From Dallia pectoralis (Eukaryota; Chordata; Actinopteri; Esociformes; Umbridae), in contig CM055728.1 in assembly GCA_029465975.1 (NCBI GenBank), positions 28,294,892 through 28,358,891 of the forward strand: a stretch of 64,000 bases of DNA, given 5' to 3'. The notes under the pieces were generated by a model that did no database searches, had not been told where the DNA came from, and saw only the letters and a list, made by a program, of their open reading frames with translations. Made by a program: the position numbers and the translations under genes. Every line of letters begins with the position of its first letter. The first letter of the stretch is position 1. This document shows, in pieces, positions 23,185-35,721 of the stretch.

Positions 23185-23350
23185 CATTTTCCAATGCTTT
23201 GGCAATGTAAATGTATGTTTCCCATGCCAGCAAAGCCCATTTATTTGAATTCAATTAAACTGAGAGATACGGGAAAGAGATAGAGATAATGAAAGAGAGA
23301 GAGAGACTAATAGACAGACAGAAAGAGAGAGAGAATGTGAGTTTTGAGAA
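23185..23350. mobile_element. Dispersed element tail followed by GA-rich sequence (copy 2)
   Basis: It contains AATGCTTTGGCAATGTAAAT, CATGCCAGCAAAGCCCATTT and GAATTCAATTAAACTGAGAG, then a GAGA-rich stretch. It has the same word order as the copies near 20040 and 63480. Confidence 0.55.
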
Positions 23351-24374
23351 AGATAGTAAGAGAGACAATTGAAGGTGAAGAACCTGCTGACGTTTCTCCC
23401 ACATGGTGGCCAGATAATGACAGGGGAGCAGATTTTAGAGTAGAACTGAACTATTCAAAGGCTGCGTGAGTCCTCTCATTTCAGAGAGTGAAAAGCCTTT
23501 TGTCTATCTCGCTTCTGTCTCTCTGTCTGGTAAGCTTTCACTTTGGCCTCATCTCATTTTCACTGTGGCTGTCATGAGAACAAAATATGATAAGAATGAC
23601 ATACTGTAAGTAACAGCTCTCCCCCAAATATAAAAAACGCAGATAAGAGGACAAAGAAATGATAGATTTGCTTTCATAAATGAAAACTCCAAATGAACAC
23701 TGTCTTGTGTGAACATAATGCTGGGACCTATTCTCTCAATTTAATCAGGCCTGACCTATGGTTTACAGAACCAGTCAAGATGTGTTAAGTTACTCCTGTT
23801 AAGCCTGCAGCGTGTTTTAAACCACTTATGTCTCTTAACTAGAATGGTTTAAAGTCTTATGTCTCTTGGTAACATTGGTTCAAAAGGAGTGGCACTTTCA
23901 ACATTCATTTAGAATTAAATCCCTTTTTCCAAAATTGTATACACCTTCTTGTAAGATCTCCAACTGAGCTATTCTCAGAAAGACCGTATTGCACTTTTCC
24001 TTTTTCGTCTTAAACTTTTACACATACATAACCAGACCACATCCACATCACTATGCCTCAGTTCTCAATATGATACATTCTAAGAACCTCCATTCAGAGT
24101 GTGGATGTGTTCTAAGAACCTTCATTCTTCCTGGAGAAGGGGTGTGTTCTAAAAATCTTCATTGCGTCAGGAGTGTGGGTTTGTTCTTAGAACCTCCATT
24201 CCTTCCGAACCGTAGATGTGTTCTAAGTGCAATTCAGAACAGCTTCCTTGTCACTTTGTCTCAACATCAACCAGGCCCCCTTCTACTCCCTTCAGCCCCC
24301 ACTCAGCCCCTCTATGCTATGGCCCCGCCATGCCCCCATATGCCCCCACCCTGCCCCCTCATGTTATGCCGGAC
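23351..24374. other. Intergenic, nothing recognised
   Basis: Unique sequence. A loose repeat of TGTGTTCTAAGAACCTTCAT occurs about four times at 24070-24230. Confidence 0.5.
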
Positions 24375-27064
24375 CTGACCCCTGCTCACTCTATGGTCAA
24401 TAGGACAAACCTGACCACCGCTCCCTCTGTGGTCAATAGGACAGACCTGACCACCGCTCCCTCTATGGTCAATAGAACAACCCTGACCACCGCTCCCTCT
24501 ATGGTCAATAGGACAGACCTGACCACCGCTCCCTCTGTGGTCAATAGGACAGACCTGACCACCGCTTCCTCTGTGGTCAATAGGAAAGACCTGACCACCG
24601 CTCCCTCTGTGGTCAATAGGACAGACCTGACCACCGCTCCCTCTGTGGTCAATAGGACAGACCTGACCACCACTCCTTCTGTGGTCAATAGGACTGACCT
24701 GACCACCGCTTCCTCTGTGGTCAATAGGACAGACCTGACCACCGCTTCCTCTGTGGTCAATAGGAAAGACCTGACCACAGCTCCCTCTGTGGTCAATAGG
24801 ACAGACCTGACCACCGCTCCCTCTGTGGTCAATAGGACAGACCTGACCACCACTCCTTCTGTGGTCAATAGGACAGACCTGACCACCGCTTCCTCTGTGG
24901 TCAATAGTACAGACCTGACCACCGCTCCATCAATGGTCAATAGGACAAACCTGACCACCGCTCCCTCTGTGGTCAATAGGAAAGACCTGACCATCGCTTC
25001 CTCTGTGGTCAATAGGACAGACCTGACCACCGCTTCCTCTGTGGTCAATAGGACAGACCTGACCACCGCTCCTTCTGTGGTCAATAGGACAGACCTGACC
25101 ACCGCTCCCTCTGTGGTCAATAGGACAGACCTGACCACCGCTCCTTCTGTGGTCAATAGGACAGACCTGACCACCGCTCCATCTGTGGTCAATCGGACAG
25201 ACCTGCCCACCGCTTCCTCTGTGGTCAATAGGACAGACCTGACCACCGCTCCCTCTGTGGTCAATAGGACAGACCTGACCACCGCTTCCTCTGTGGTCAA
25301 TAGGAAAGACCTGACCACCGCTCCCTCTGTGGTCAATAGGACAGACCTGACCACCGCTTCCTCTGTGGTCAATAGGACAGACCTGACCACCGCTCCATCA
25401 ATGGTCAATAGGACAAACCTGACCACCGCTCCCTCAGTGGTCAATAGGAAAGACCTGACCACCGCTTCCTCTGTGGTCAATAGGACAGACCTGACCCCCG
25501 CTTCCTCTGTGGTCAATAGAACAGACCTGACCACCGCTTCCTCTGTGGTCAATAGGACAGACCTGCCCACCGCTTCCTCCGTGGTCAATAGGACAGACCT
25601 GACCACCGCTCCCTCTGTGGTCAATAGGACAGACCTGACCACCGCTTCCTCTGTGGTCAATAGGAAAGACCTGACCACCGCTCCCTCTGTGGTCAATAGG
25701 ACAGACCTGACCACCGCTCCCTCTGTGGTCAATAGGACAGACCTGACCACCGCTCCCTCTGTGGTCAATAGGAAAGACCTGACCACCACTCCTTCTGTGG
25801 TCAATAGGACAGACCTGACCACCGCTTCCTCTGTGGTCAATAGGACAGACCTGACCACCGCTCCATCAATGGTCAATAGGACAAACCTGACCACCGCTCC
25901 CTCTGTGGTCAATAGGAAAGACCTGACCACCGCTTCCTCTGTGGTCAATAGAAAGACCTGACCACCGCTCCCTCTGTGGTCAATAGAACAGACCTGACCA
26001 CCACTCCTTCTGTGGTCAATAGGACAGACCTGACCACCGCTTCCTCTGTGGTCAATAGGACAGACCTGACCACCGCTCCATCAATGGTCAATAGGACAAA
26101 CCTGACCACCGCTCCCTCTGTGGTCAATAGGACAGACCTGACCACCGCTTCCTCTGTGGTCAATAGGAAAGACCTGACCACCGCTCCCTCTGTGGTCAAT
26201 AGAACAGACCTGACCACCGCTCCCTCTGTGGTCAATAGGACAGACCTGACCACCGCTTCCTCTGTGGTCAATAGGAAAGACCTGACCACCGCTCCCTCTG
26301 TGGTCAATAGAACAGACCTGACCACCGCTCCCTCTGTGGTCAATAGGACAGACCTGACCCCCGCTTCCTCTGTGGTCAATAGAACAGACCTGACCACCGC
26401 TTCCTCTGTGGTCAATAGGACAGACCTGCCCACCGCTTCCTCTGTGGTCAATAGGACAGACCTGACCACCGCTCCCTCTGTGGTCAATAGGACAGACCTG
26501 ACCACCGCTTCCTCTGTGGTCAATAGGAAAGACCTGACCACCGCTTCCTCTGTGGTCAATAGGACAGACCTGACCACCGCTCCCTCTGTGGTCAATAGGA
26601 CAGACCTGACCACCGCTCCCTCTGTGGTCAATAGGAAAGACCTGACCACCACTCCTTCTGTGGTCAATAGGACAGACCTGACCACCGCTTCCTCTGTGGT
26701 CAATAGGACAGACCTGACCACCGCTCCATCAATGGTCAATAGGACAAACCTGACCACCGCTCCCTCTGTGGTCAATAGGAAAGACCTGACCACCGCTTCC
26801 TCTGTGGTCAATAGGAAAGACCTGACCACCGCTTCCTCTGTGGTCAATAGGACAGACCTGACCACCGCTCCATCAATGGTCAATAGGACAAACCTGACCA
26901 CCGCTCCCTCTGTGGTCAATAGGAAAGACCTGACCACCGCTTCCTCTGTGGTCAATAGGACAGACCTGACCCCCGCTTCCTCTGTGGTCAATAGAACAGA
27001 CCTGACCACCGCTTCCTCTGTGGTCAATAGGACAGACCTGACCACCGCTTCCTCTGTGGTCAGT
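24375..27064. repeat. Minisatellite, 36-bp unit
   Basis: About 75 copies occur of GACCACCGCTCCCTCTGTGG followed by TCAATAGGACAGACCT. Variant copies (TTCCTC, AAAGACC, CATCAATGG, CCCACC) recur in the same order several times, so higher-order units were copied as blocks. A 1-bp deletion at about 25951 shifts frame. Frames are open on both strands; I do not call a gene. Confidence 0.98.
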
Positions 27065-27447
27065 ATATGAATGCATGTGTTCTCCCTCAGTGAGCTAAGC
27101 ACACATCCCACGCTCCCCCACCCCATCAAGCCACATTCCCCGGCCCGTAGCCATGGTTTCCTGTATGGGAGTCACACAAGTGAGGAGAACAGAGATACGC
27201 AGAGGGAGGTGCCCGCAGTGTCCTGTTTTCCTTTGTCTCTCTTCCTCCCTCACTCTTTCTGCACGTCCCTCTCATTCCCCTTATTCCATTTTGTCAACTG
27301 CTCAGACCCCCCCCCCCACACACACAAACGCACACAAGCACACACACCACTACATCAGTGTAATGGTAAGGCCTGTTGTTACCATTGTGTTAAATGTACC
27401 TCTACTAGAGACCTTTTCATTTAATAATCAGGTTGTTGTAAATTACT

Positions 27448-27785
27448 GGTGTTATTTTCATCATCTTCATCATGTTACATCACAGCTGATCTATACACAC
27501 ACTGGTGTTATTTTCATCATCTTCATCATGTTACATCACAGCTGATCTATACACACACTGGTGTTATTTTCATCATCCTCATCATGTTACATCACAGCTG
27601 ATCTATACAGACACTGTTGTAATCTTCATCATCTTCATCATGTTACATCACAGCTGATCTATACAGACACTGGTGTAATCTTCATCATCTTCATCATGTT
27701 ACATCACAGCTGATCTATACAGACACTGGTGTAATCTTCATCATCTTCATCATGTTACATCCCAGCTGATCTATACACACACTGG
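27448..27785. repeat. Minisatellite, 56-bp unit
   Basis: Six copies occur of TTTTCATCATCTTCATCATG continuing TTACATCACAGCTGATCTAT and ACACACACTGGTGTTA. Confidence 0.96.
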
Positions 27786-27856
27786 GTTGTCACAGTCTAG
27801 GCCACGCTAGAAAGGTGACATGACAGATAGATGATGCTTCAGTCTAGCAGAAGCAC

Positions 27857-28318
27857 ACTACAACAAAACACACAGACTATAACAAAACACACACACTACA
27901 ACAAAACACACACACTACAACAAAACACACACACTATAACAAAACACACACACCACAAAAAAAACACACACACTACAACAAAACACACATACCACAACAA
28001 AACACACACACTACAACAAAACACACACACTACAACAAAATACACACACACTACAACAAAACACACACACTACAACAACACACACACACTATAACAAAAC
28101 ACACAGACTACAACAAAACACACACACACTACAACAAAACACACACACTACAACAAAACACAGACTACAACAAAACACACACACACACTACAACAAAACA
28201 CACACACTACAACAAAACACACACATTACAACAAAACACACACACTACAACAAAACACACACACCACAACAAAACACACACACTACAACAAAACACACAC
28301 ACACTACAACAAAACACA
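27857..28318. repeat. Simple-sequence array, about 19-bp unit
   Basis: Repeats of ACTACAACAAAACACACAC with length variation in the AC run. Confidence 0.96.
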
Positions 28319-28393
28319 ATACAAGTAATTATCAGCACTACAGAGTCTATTCAGATGACATAATTCAGTATATTAATAAGAGCGGCAGCACTC

Positions 28394-28946
28394 AGACAGA
28401 CCAGACAGGCAGTCATGCAGACAAGCAGACAGACCAGGCAGTCAGGCAGACAGACAGGCAGACAGTCCAGACAGGCAGACAGACCAGACAGGCAGACAGA
28501 CCAGACAGGCCAGACAGGCAGTCATGCAGACAGGCAGACAGACCAGACAGGCAGTCATGCAGACAGACCAGACAGGCAGTCATGCAAACATACAGACCAG
28601 ACAGGGAGACAGGCAGACAGACAGACCAGGCAGACAGACAGACCAGACAGGCAGTTAGGCAGACAGACAGACAGACCAGGCAGACAGACAAACAGGCAGA
28701 CATACCAGACAGACCAGGCAGACAGACAGACAGGCAGTCAGGCAGACATACCAGACAGACCAGACAGGCAGACAGACAGGCAGACATACCAGACAGACCA
28801 GACAGGCAGTCAGACAGACAGACAGGCAGACATACCAGACAGACCAGACAGGCAGTCAGGCAGACAGACCAGTCAGGCAGACAGACAGACAGACAGACAG
28901 ACCAGACAGGCAGACAGACAGGAAGACAGACGGCCAGAGAGACAGA
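28394..28946. repeat. (CAGA/CAGG)n tetranucleotide-based array
   Basis: Long runs of CAGACAGACCAGACAGGCAG-type sequence contain embedded GCAGACATACCAGACAGACC variants. Confidence 0.95.
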
Positions 28947-29045
28947 AAGGTGAGCACACAGAGTGCAGACAGACAGGAGAGAACAGATAGACAGAGCAGC
29001 AGCGCAGCTTGTTTCTTGTTTCTATATCAATGCAGTTCAGAGGAG

Positions 29046-29425
29046 GCTTGGTAAGAGAAAAACACAAATAGACAACACAGACAAACACACAACAAACACA
29101 CACACAAATACACAACACACACAAACACACAACACACACAAACGCACACACAAATACACAACACACACAAATACACAACACAGACAAACAAACAACAAAC
29201 ACACACACAAATACACAACACACACAAACACACAACACACACAAATGCACACACAAATACACAACACAGACAAACAAACAACACACACAAACACACAACA
29301 CAGACAAACAAACAACACACACAAACACACACACAAATACACAACACACACAAACACACAGACAAACAAACAACACACGCAAAAACACAAATACACAACA
29401 CACAAATACACGACACACACATATT
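29046..29425. repeat. ACACAA-type simple repeat
   Basis: The unit is ACACACAAACACACAACACA with CAGACAAACAAACAAC variants. Confidence 0.95.
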
Positions 29426-29432
29426 CTTCAAA

Positions 29433-29738
29433 TGTGTATTTGTGTATCTGTGAATTTGTATATTTGTGTATTTGTGTATCAGTGTATTTGTGTATCAGTG
29501 TATTTGTGTATCAGTGTATTTGTGTATCAGTGTATTTGTGTATCTGTGTATCTGTGTATCTGTGTATCAGTGTATTTGTGTATCTGTGTATTTGTGTATC
29601 AGTGTATGTATCAGTGTATTTGTGTATCAGTGTATCAGTGTATCTGTGTATTTGTGTATCAGTGTATTTGTGTATTTGTGTATCTGTGTATCTGTGTATC
29701 TGTGTATCTGTGTATTTGTGTATCAGTGTGTGTTCAGA
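29433..29738. repeat. TGTATTTG/TGTATCAG octamer array
   Basis: Alternating 8-bp words TGTATTTG, TGTATCAG and TGTATCTG directly follow the AC-rich array. Confidence 0.95.
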
Positions 29739-29848
29739 ACACAGCGCTCTATCAGACTGTCGCATTATTGCACATCAGAGCCTTGGCCTTTGTTTGCTGT
29801 TGCCTGGTGATGGCTGAGAGGTGGGAGGGTTGTGCATGTACTCTCTCT

Positions 29849-29984
<136 letters not shown>

Positions 29985-30310
29985 ATGGGGTATTTGTCTT
30001 ACTAAATTATTTCTATTTATCAGACATTGTTATTTACAGACAACATTAATGAAATAGTTTTTACATTGCGAAAGAGACCAACCAGGTAAGTATACTGCCT
30101 CATGGGCACGCATACACACATTTACCCAGAAACACCGCCTGTGTCTGTATGTGTCTTTGTCTGTCTGTGTGTGTGTGTGTTTCCTTGTTTGACTGTGACA
30201 TAGACATCTCCTTTGTCGTGTCCTATTACCTATCACTATAGTCTGATGCATACTAGAGACTTGTGTGGCATCTGTTGATATTAACCAGGAATGTGTTGAT
30301 GCTCTCATAG

Positions 30311-30561
30311 GACCGGACCAGACCATACCGGACCAGATCGGACCAGACCGGACCAGATCGGACCAGACCGGACCAAATCGGACCAGACCGGACCAGATCG
30401 GACCAGACCGGACCAAATCGGACCAGACCAATCCAGAAAGGACCAGACAGGACCAGACAGGACCAGACCGGACCAGACAGGACCAAACCGGACCAGACAG
30501 GACCAGACCGGACCAGACAGGACCAAACCGGACCAGACAGAACCGGACCAGACCGGACCAG
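30311..30561. repeat. GACCAGACCG-type short-unit array
   Basis: Tandem 10-11 bp words GGACCAGACC, GGACCAGATC and GGACCAGACA. Confidence 0.96.
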
Positions 30562-30980
30562 GGGACAACAGGGAACATGAAACAACCACTCATTATTTCA
30601 AACCGCATGGCCCAACTACACATATGAGATAAGGTTCTGAGGTGCTTTGGGACCAGGTTGGTGTTGGGGTGGGACTGGGGAGAACAGTCTCTTTGTCAGA
30701 CAGCTAGTCTCTAATGGTTTCTCCTGGTCCTAAGGGATCTCTCTTAGGAGGTTATTTAGGGAATAGGGTGCCAGGTAGTGGGTTATTTTGGGAATAGGGT
30801 GCCAGATAGTGGGTTATTTAGAGAGTAGTGTGCAATTTGGGACAATGGTGACAATATCATCTAGCAATGCTGACTGTGTCATTGTTCCCTCTATTAGAAA
30901 CTGACTGAAATTGTATGTCTGTGGATATACTAGCCTGACTCTGCACTGCGGTAGAGACAGAGCAAGAGGCAGTGTCTACT
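30562..30980. other. Intergenic, nothing recognised
   Basis: Mostly unique. A GGGTTATTTNGGGAATAGGG-like word is repeated about three times at 30750-30830. Confidence 0.5.
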
Positions 30981-31062
30981 GTGTGTGTGAGAGCATGGAT
31001 GTGTGTGTGTGTGTGAGAGCATGGATGTGTGTGTGTGTGTGTGTGAGCTTGGATGTGTCTCT

Positions 31063-31153
<91 letters not shown>
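30981..31153. repeat. (GT)n microsatellite, compound
   Basis: GT runs interrupted by GAGAGCATGGAT precede a long GT run at about 31068-31153. Confidence 0.97.
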
Positions 31154-31154
<1 letters not shown>

Positions 31155-31300
31155 ATGCTGTAGTGGAACAGATCATCAGTAATCAGAAAGCAGTGTTCAG
31201 TTTCCTCCACAGGAGTTCATTTACAGACATGTAGACAAGCTAATGAACAACACTGTGATTATGCAGCCAACACACTCAGAGACATTGACCACATCACCAT

Positions 31301-31723
31301 TCTGTCTCCTCTGCCGACTACCTCTGTCTCCTCTGCCGACTACCTCTGTCTCCTCTGCCGGCTACTTCTGTCTCCTTTGCCGGCTACCTCTGTCTCCTCT
31401 GCCGGCTACCTCTGTCTCCTCTGCCGACTACCTCTGTCTGCTCTGCCGGCTACCTCTGTGTCCTCTGCCCGCTACCTCTGTCTCCTCTGCCGGCTACCTC
31501 TGTCTCCTCTGCCGGCTACCTCTGTCTCCTCTGCCGACTACCTCTGTCTCCTCTGCCGGCTACCTCTGTCTCCTCTGCCGGCTACCTCTGTCTCCTCTGC
31601 CGACTACCTCTGTCTCCTCTGCCCGCTACCTCTGTCTCCTCTGCCCGCTACCTCTGTCTCCTCTGCCGACTACCTCTGTGACCTCTGCCGGCTACCTCTG
31701 TGTCTCTTCTGCCGACTACCTCT
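31301..31723. repeat. Minisatellite, 22-bp unit
   Basis: About 19 copies of TCTCCTCTGCCGACTACCTC plus TG, with GGCTAC and CCGCTAC variants. Confidence 0.97.
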
Positions 31724-32218
31724 AAATAAAATGACCCACCAGGAAAGACAATGCAATGTTGCTTCATATAAATACAGTTGCTAATGCCGCTGCCTTTCCC
31801 ACTTTTTTCCCACAGACCTCCAACCGTCTTGTAACGTTTTACAGTAGCAAAGCCATTGTAAACATTAGTGCCATGCAAACAGGCAGCAAATTAATAGTTA
31901 GGAGAAACAGACAGTCTAGAGTTGTTTATTCATCAGCTTTGCAAATAACTGGCCCACTGTCAAATTCTGTCATTTCGGGGCTGTAGAGTGGCTGCCCAGA
32001 GGTAAAGATCTGCCGAATATAAATAATATGCTATATATTACTTTGTGTGGCCTTCTGCATTCACAGTTCTGTAACTCACAGACCAGACATCAAATGTATG
32101 TTCCTTCTGCAACTCAGGCTACAACAAGCCGCTGGGCATAAATATGAGGCAGAGATGTGGTTTACCGATCGACGTGTCAAGAACGAAACTGAAAAGGGGG
32201 TTCAGCATCAGATACATA
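31724..32218. other. Intergenic, nothing recognised
   Basis: Unique sequence. No conserved open frame recognised. Confidence 0.5.
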
Positions 32219-32449
32219 TGCAGAACCTGGTCCACACATCCGCAGAACGTGCTCCACACATGTGCATAACATGTTCTACATATCCAAAGAAAGTGTTTCA
32301 CACATGCGCAGAACCTGGTCCACACATCCGCAGAACCTGGTCCACACATCCGCAGAACCTGGTCCACACATCCGCAGAACCTGGTCCACACATGTGCAGA
32401 ACCTGGTCCACACATGTGCAGAACCTGGTCCACAATTCTGCAGAACGGT
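32219..32449. repeat. Minisatellite, 22-bp unit
   Basis: About ten copies of CAGAACCTGGTCCACACATC plus CG, with TGTGCAG variants. Confidence 0.95.
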
Positions 32450-32651
32450 GTCTCCGGACAAAGGAAGTGCGGGTCCAGTATCAGCGTATCCTTAAAGCTC
32501 ATTGGACGATTCCCCTTTGCCCTGGTAAAACCGCCCTTCGACTGCCCAGATGTCGACCTAATTCACAGAGACTGCCGGCGTGGGTAACCCGCTGAAATGC
32601 CCTCGTGCCGGTGTTAGGCAGGGCAGTGCCGTGTGCCGTCACTGGTCCATC

Positions 32652-32807
32652 ATCTCCACACACCCCAGGTGACAGTTGGAGCAGCAAAGGCCAGCAGAAC
32701 CATGTGGTCGAGGTTAAAGCTCCTGCCTGAAGCACCGTTCACCATCACCACAGCCTCGTCAGAGATTAGACTCATGTTCTGGAGCCCGTTAGCAGGGTTC
32801 TGAAGCG
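32652..32807 (-). other. Possible coding relic on minus strand
   Basis: Read on the minus strand, an acceptor-like TGTCCGCTTCAG precedes an open stretch containing NPANGLQNMSLISDEAVVMV then NGASGRSFNLDHMVLLAF. The words PANGLQ and VVMVNG faintly recall the first PDZ domain of ZO (TJP) proteins. The match is too short and diverged to name. It may be an old pseudogene fragment or chance. Confidence 0.15.
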
Positions 32808-33159
32808 GACACATACACACCTCAGGTGACCTCAGATGTTTAGGTTTTCCGCTTGGGTTTCGCTCTACTGAACACATCTACTGAACATGGCGTCGCTGAA
32901 GGCTGACAGTGGCTCTAAGTGCCACATTCATTTCCATTCTTGAGGTACCCTGTTGTGGACAGGCTCAGTTTTAGTGTTAAAACTAACCACACCGCTGGGT
33001 TGTAAAAGCAACAGGGGTATTTACAAAAAACATCGGCGCGTGTAGGAAGTTAATCCACTGTGGAACTGGGTTCCTCTGACATGCATTGAGAGAGATTTAA
33101 ACAGTTGCAGTCACTAGATGGAAAAACACCAGCTCACAGATGGCAGAGAGATAGGCAGA

Positions 33160-33422
33160 GGGAGAGAGATGGTGAGAGAGAGAGAGGGGATGAGAGAGAG
33201 AGAGGATGAGAGAGAGAGATGGTGAGAGAGAGAGGATGAGAGAGAGGGAGAGAGAGGAGGAGAGAGGGTGAGAGAGGATGAGAGAGAGAGGATGAGAAAG
33301 TGAGAGGGGATGAGAGAGAGAGATGATGAGAGAGGGTTAGAGAGGGTGAGAGAGAGAGGATGATGGAGAGAGGATGAGAGAGATGGTGAGAGAGGGTAAG
33401 AGAGAAATAGAGAGAGAGAGAC
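33160..33422. repeat. Purine-rich GAGAGAGAGGATGA-type repeat
   Basis: Irregular GAGA-rich units with GGATGA and GGTGA words. Confidence 0.93.
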
Positions 33423-34422
33423 AGGGCTGTGTCACTTCAACATGGTGGAGGGGGATTTGACTCCAGCTAGGATACACTGTCGCTTTAACATGTTGTAGTG
33501 GGATTTGCCTTGCAGATGTGACCTGATGGCACCGGCTCCTCTGAGTAATTAGAGCAGGGCATCTGGGGACCAAGGTGAGATGGTGATACAGGCTGTGTGG
33601 TCACGACGACCGGGGAGTGGGTTGGGGTTGGCACCTCGACCACATGTCTCCTGGCAACGGGAAGCACCACCAGCTGTGAGGCACACAACCAATAGCACAC
33701 AAATGTGCACGTATACACACACACACACACACACACACATGGTTACACAAACACATTCTTAGATGTGTTGCACTGGGAGACAGATGTCACTGACGAGAGA
33801 AGACGCCGGGGAGGTGATGAGGGATCATTTCAAACAGATTGCAGAGGGGAAGACTTTCGGTACGTTTGTCCGTCACGGTGCAGAACAACCCTGGCGGTGG
33901 GAATTATACCAGAAGCACGGATACAGCGGTGTTTGGTACACAAGCGTGTGTGGTGACCTTTCTGTAAGGTCCATATTTAAATGAGGCATGCCTGCAGACA
34001 CACTGTTTATTGGCTGATGTCGAGCCGGGGGGGTTGGACCCAAGGGAACTGCAATCAGTGTCCAGTGTGACTTTATCAATAACTTGTGCAGACACAATGT
34101 ATCCAGTAACACAGGAACGAGACAGAGGTCTTTATTGGACATGATGCAAGCAATAGACAATGTCAAGAGTTAATTTTAACTCTCGCAAATCTTCAAAAAA
34201 AAGATGGTTACCTTCAGAATGATTGGAACCTGGGATAAATATATTTTTTAAATGGTCTGTATGTGTAATAAAGACAGAAGATGAGCCTTGTTCAAATATT
34301 CTGGCATGTGAAATATACACTACCTCATTAATTATCCAAGCAAATCTCCCTAAATTACAATCATTTCGAAAAGATGGGTACCTTTTACTTTCGGTTATTC
34401 TGCAACACGTTTCTTTAAAGGA
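33423..34422. other. Intergenic, nothing firm
   Basis: Unique sequence with a short (AC)n at 33716-33740. A segment at 33772-33861 has acceptor-like and donor-like edges and an open frame, but no family was recognised. Confidence 0.4.
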
Positions 34423-34631
34423 TAACAGCAGAGAACCCTGTAACAGCAGAGAACCCTGTAACAGCAGCATAACAGCAGAGAACCCTGTAACAGCAGAGAA
34501 CCCTGTAACAGCTGAGAACCCTGTAACAGCAGAGAACCCTGTAACAGCAGAGAACCCTGTAATAGAAGAGAACCCTGTAACAGCAGAGAACCCTGTAACA
34601 GCAGAGAACCCTGTAACAGCAGAGAACCCTG
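34423..34631. repeat. Minisatellite, 18-bp unit
   Basis: About eleven copies of TAACAGCAGAGAACCCTG. Confidence 0.96.
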
Positions 34632-34968
34632 TCTATTCCTTCATAATGAGATTGGTGGAGACATTGGAGAGAATCTCAGACCATTTCCTACACCAAATCT
34701 TTCCAGATCATTGAGATTTGTTAGTGCGGGCTTACAGACTGCGCTTTTCAATTTAAACCATAGGATTTTAATGGGATCTACTTGGGATCAATGACTTGTA
34801 AGATCATCCAGTGGGCACATTTTTGTATTCTGGCGGAGGGCGCAGGTTTTTGCATGAACTGTCCTGGTACATAGTGGAGGTGATGCTGTTGCTGGTTGAT
34901 CAGCCCCCCTTCAGCTGTGGCCCCTGGACCCTCTGGGCTCCTCCATCCTTTTTCCTCCTTCGATTTTG

Positions 34969-35268
34969 TACCAGGCTAGTAAACCATAGTTTACCACTGG
35001 TTTATCATGATGTGCTTGTGTGCTTTACCAGGTTAGTTTACCACTGGTTTATCATGATGTGCTTGTGTGCTTTACCAGGTTAGTTTACCACTGGTTTATT
35101 ATGATGTGCTTGTGTGCTTTACCAGGTTAGTTTACCACTGGTTTATTATGATGTGCTTGTGTGCTTTACCAGGTTAGTTAACCACTGGTTTATTATAATG
35201 TGCTTGTGTACTTTACCAGGTTCGTTTACCACTTGTTTATTATGATGTGCTTGTGTGCTTTACCAGGT
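34969..35268. repeat. 47-bp minisatellite, left part (split by the LTR element)
   Basis: About six copies occur of GGTTAGTTTACCACTGGTTT followed by ATTATGATGTGCTTGTGTGC and TTTACCA. The array stops exactly at the LTR element and resumes at 39205. Confidence 0.97.
35264..35268. other. Target-site duplication CAGGT, left copy
   Basis: CAGGT immediately precedes the left LTR, and the same five bases immediately follow the right LTR at 39205-39209. A 5-bp duplication is typical of LTR-retrotransposon integrase. Confidence 0.85.
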
Positions 35269-35719
35269 TGTAAGGGACAGAGTCCTGTCCTCCCACTCTA
35301 TGGTGGTGATGACACCTCCCCCGCATCCGGAGAGAGGGAAAATTAGGGACTTGTTCGTTCACCTGTGTTTTTGTCCGCACCTGTGTTGTGTTTGCTCGTT
35401 AGTCCCTGTATTTAGTTCTGTCGTTTCCTGTCTTTCAGTGTCGGTCATTGTTAAGGTATGTTTCTCTTGTTTTACGTTTGCTGGTCCTGTTATGTATTGC
35501 GTTATTATTCTGGTGTTCTGCGTTTAGCATGTTCTGTCTCACTAAGGGGAGGTTTTGTTAATTATGTTGTTCTTCTGTGTTTGTGTTAAGTGTTAGGTTT
35601 GTCTTATTAAGTCCCCAGTTCTAGTGCCTGTCTTGCCTGTCCTGGAAGTAATAAAGCCATTGTTTTGAGAAGCGCTCTGCGTTTGTGTCCCTACCTGCTT
35701 GAAAGCCCGAACCCTGACA
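35269..35719 (+). repeat. 5' long terminal repeat
   Basis: The 451-bp repeat has TGT...ACA ends. It carries AATAAA at about 35650 followed by a GT-rich stretch, a likely R-region poly(A) signal. Confidence 0.92.
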
Positions 35720-35721
35720 GA

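Noticed and set aside
24216..27129. Long frames on both strands over the 36-bp array
   Set aside because: The unit is stop-free on both strands and a 1-bp deletion shifts the frame halfway; no signal peptide, domain or splice context.
27857..28318. CRISPR-like regular repeats
   Set aside because: The repeats are head-to-tail with no unique spacers and no cas genes, and the DNA is clearly from an animal.
33763..33984. 73-codon frame with acceptor-like and donor-like edges
   Set aside because: It is short, two frames are open, and neither product matches a known family.
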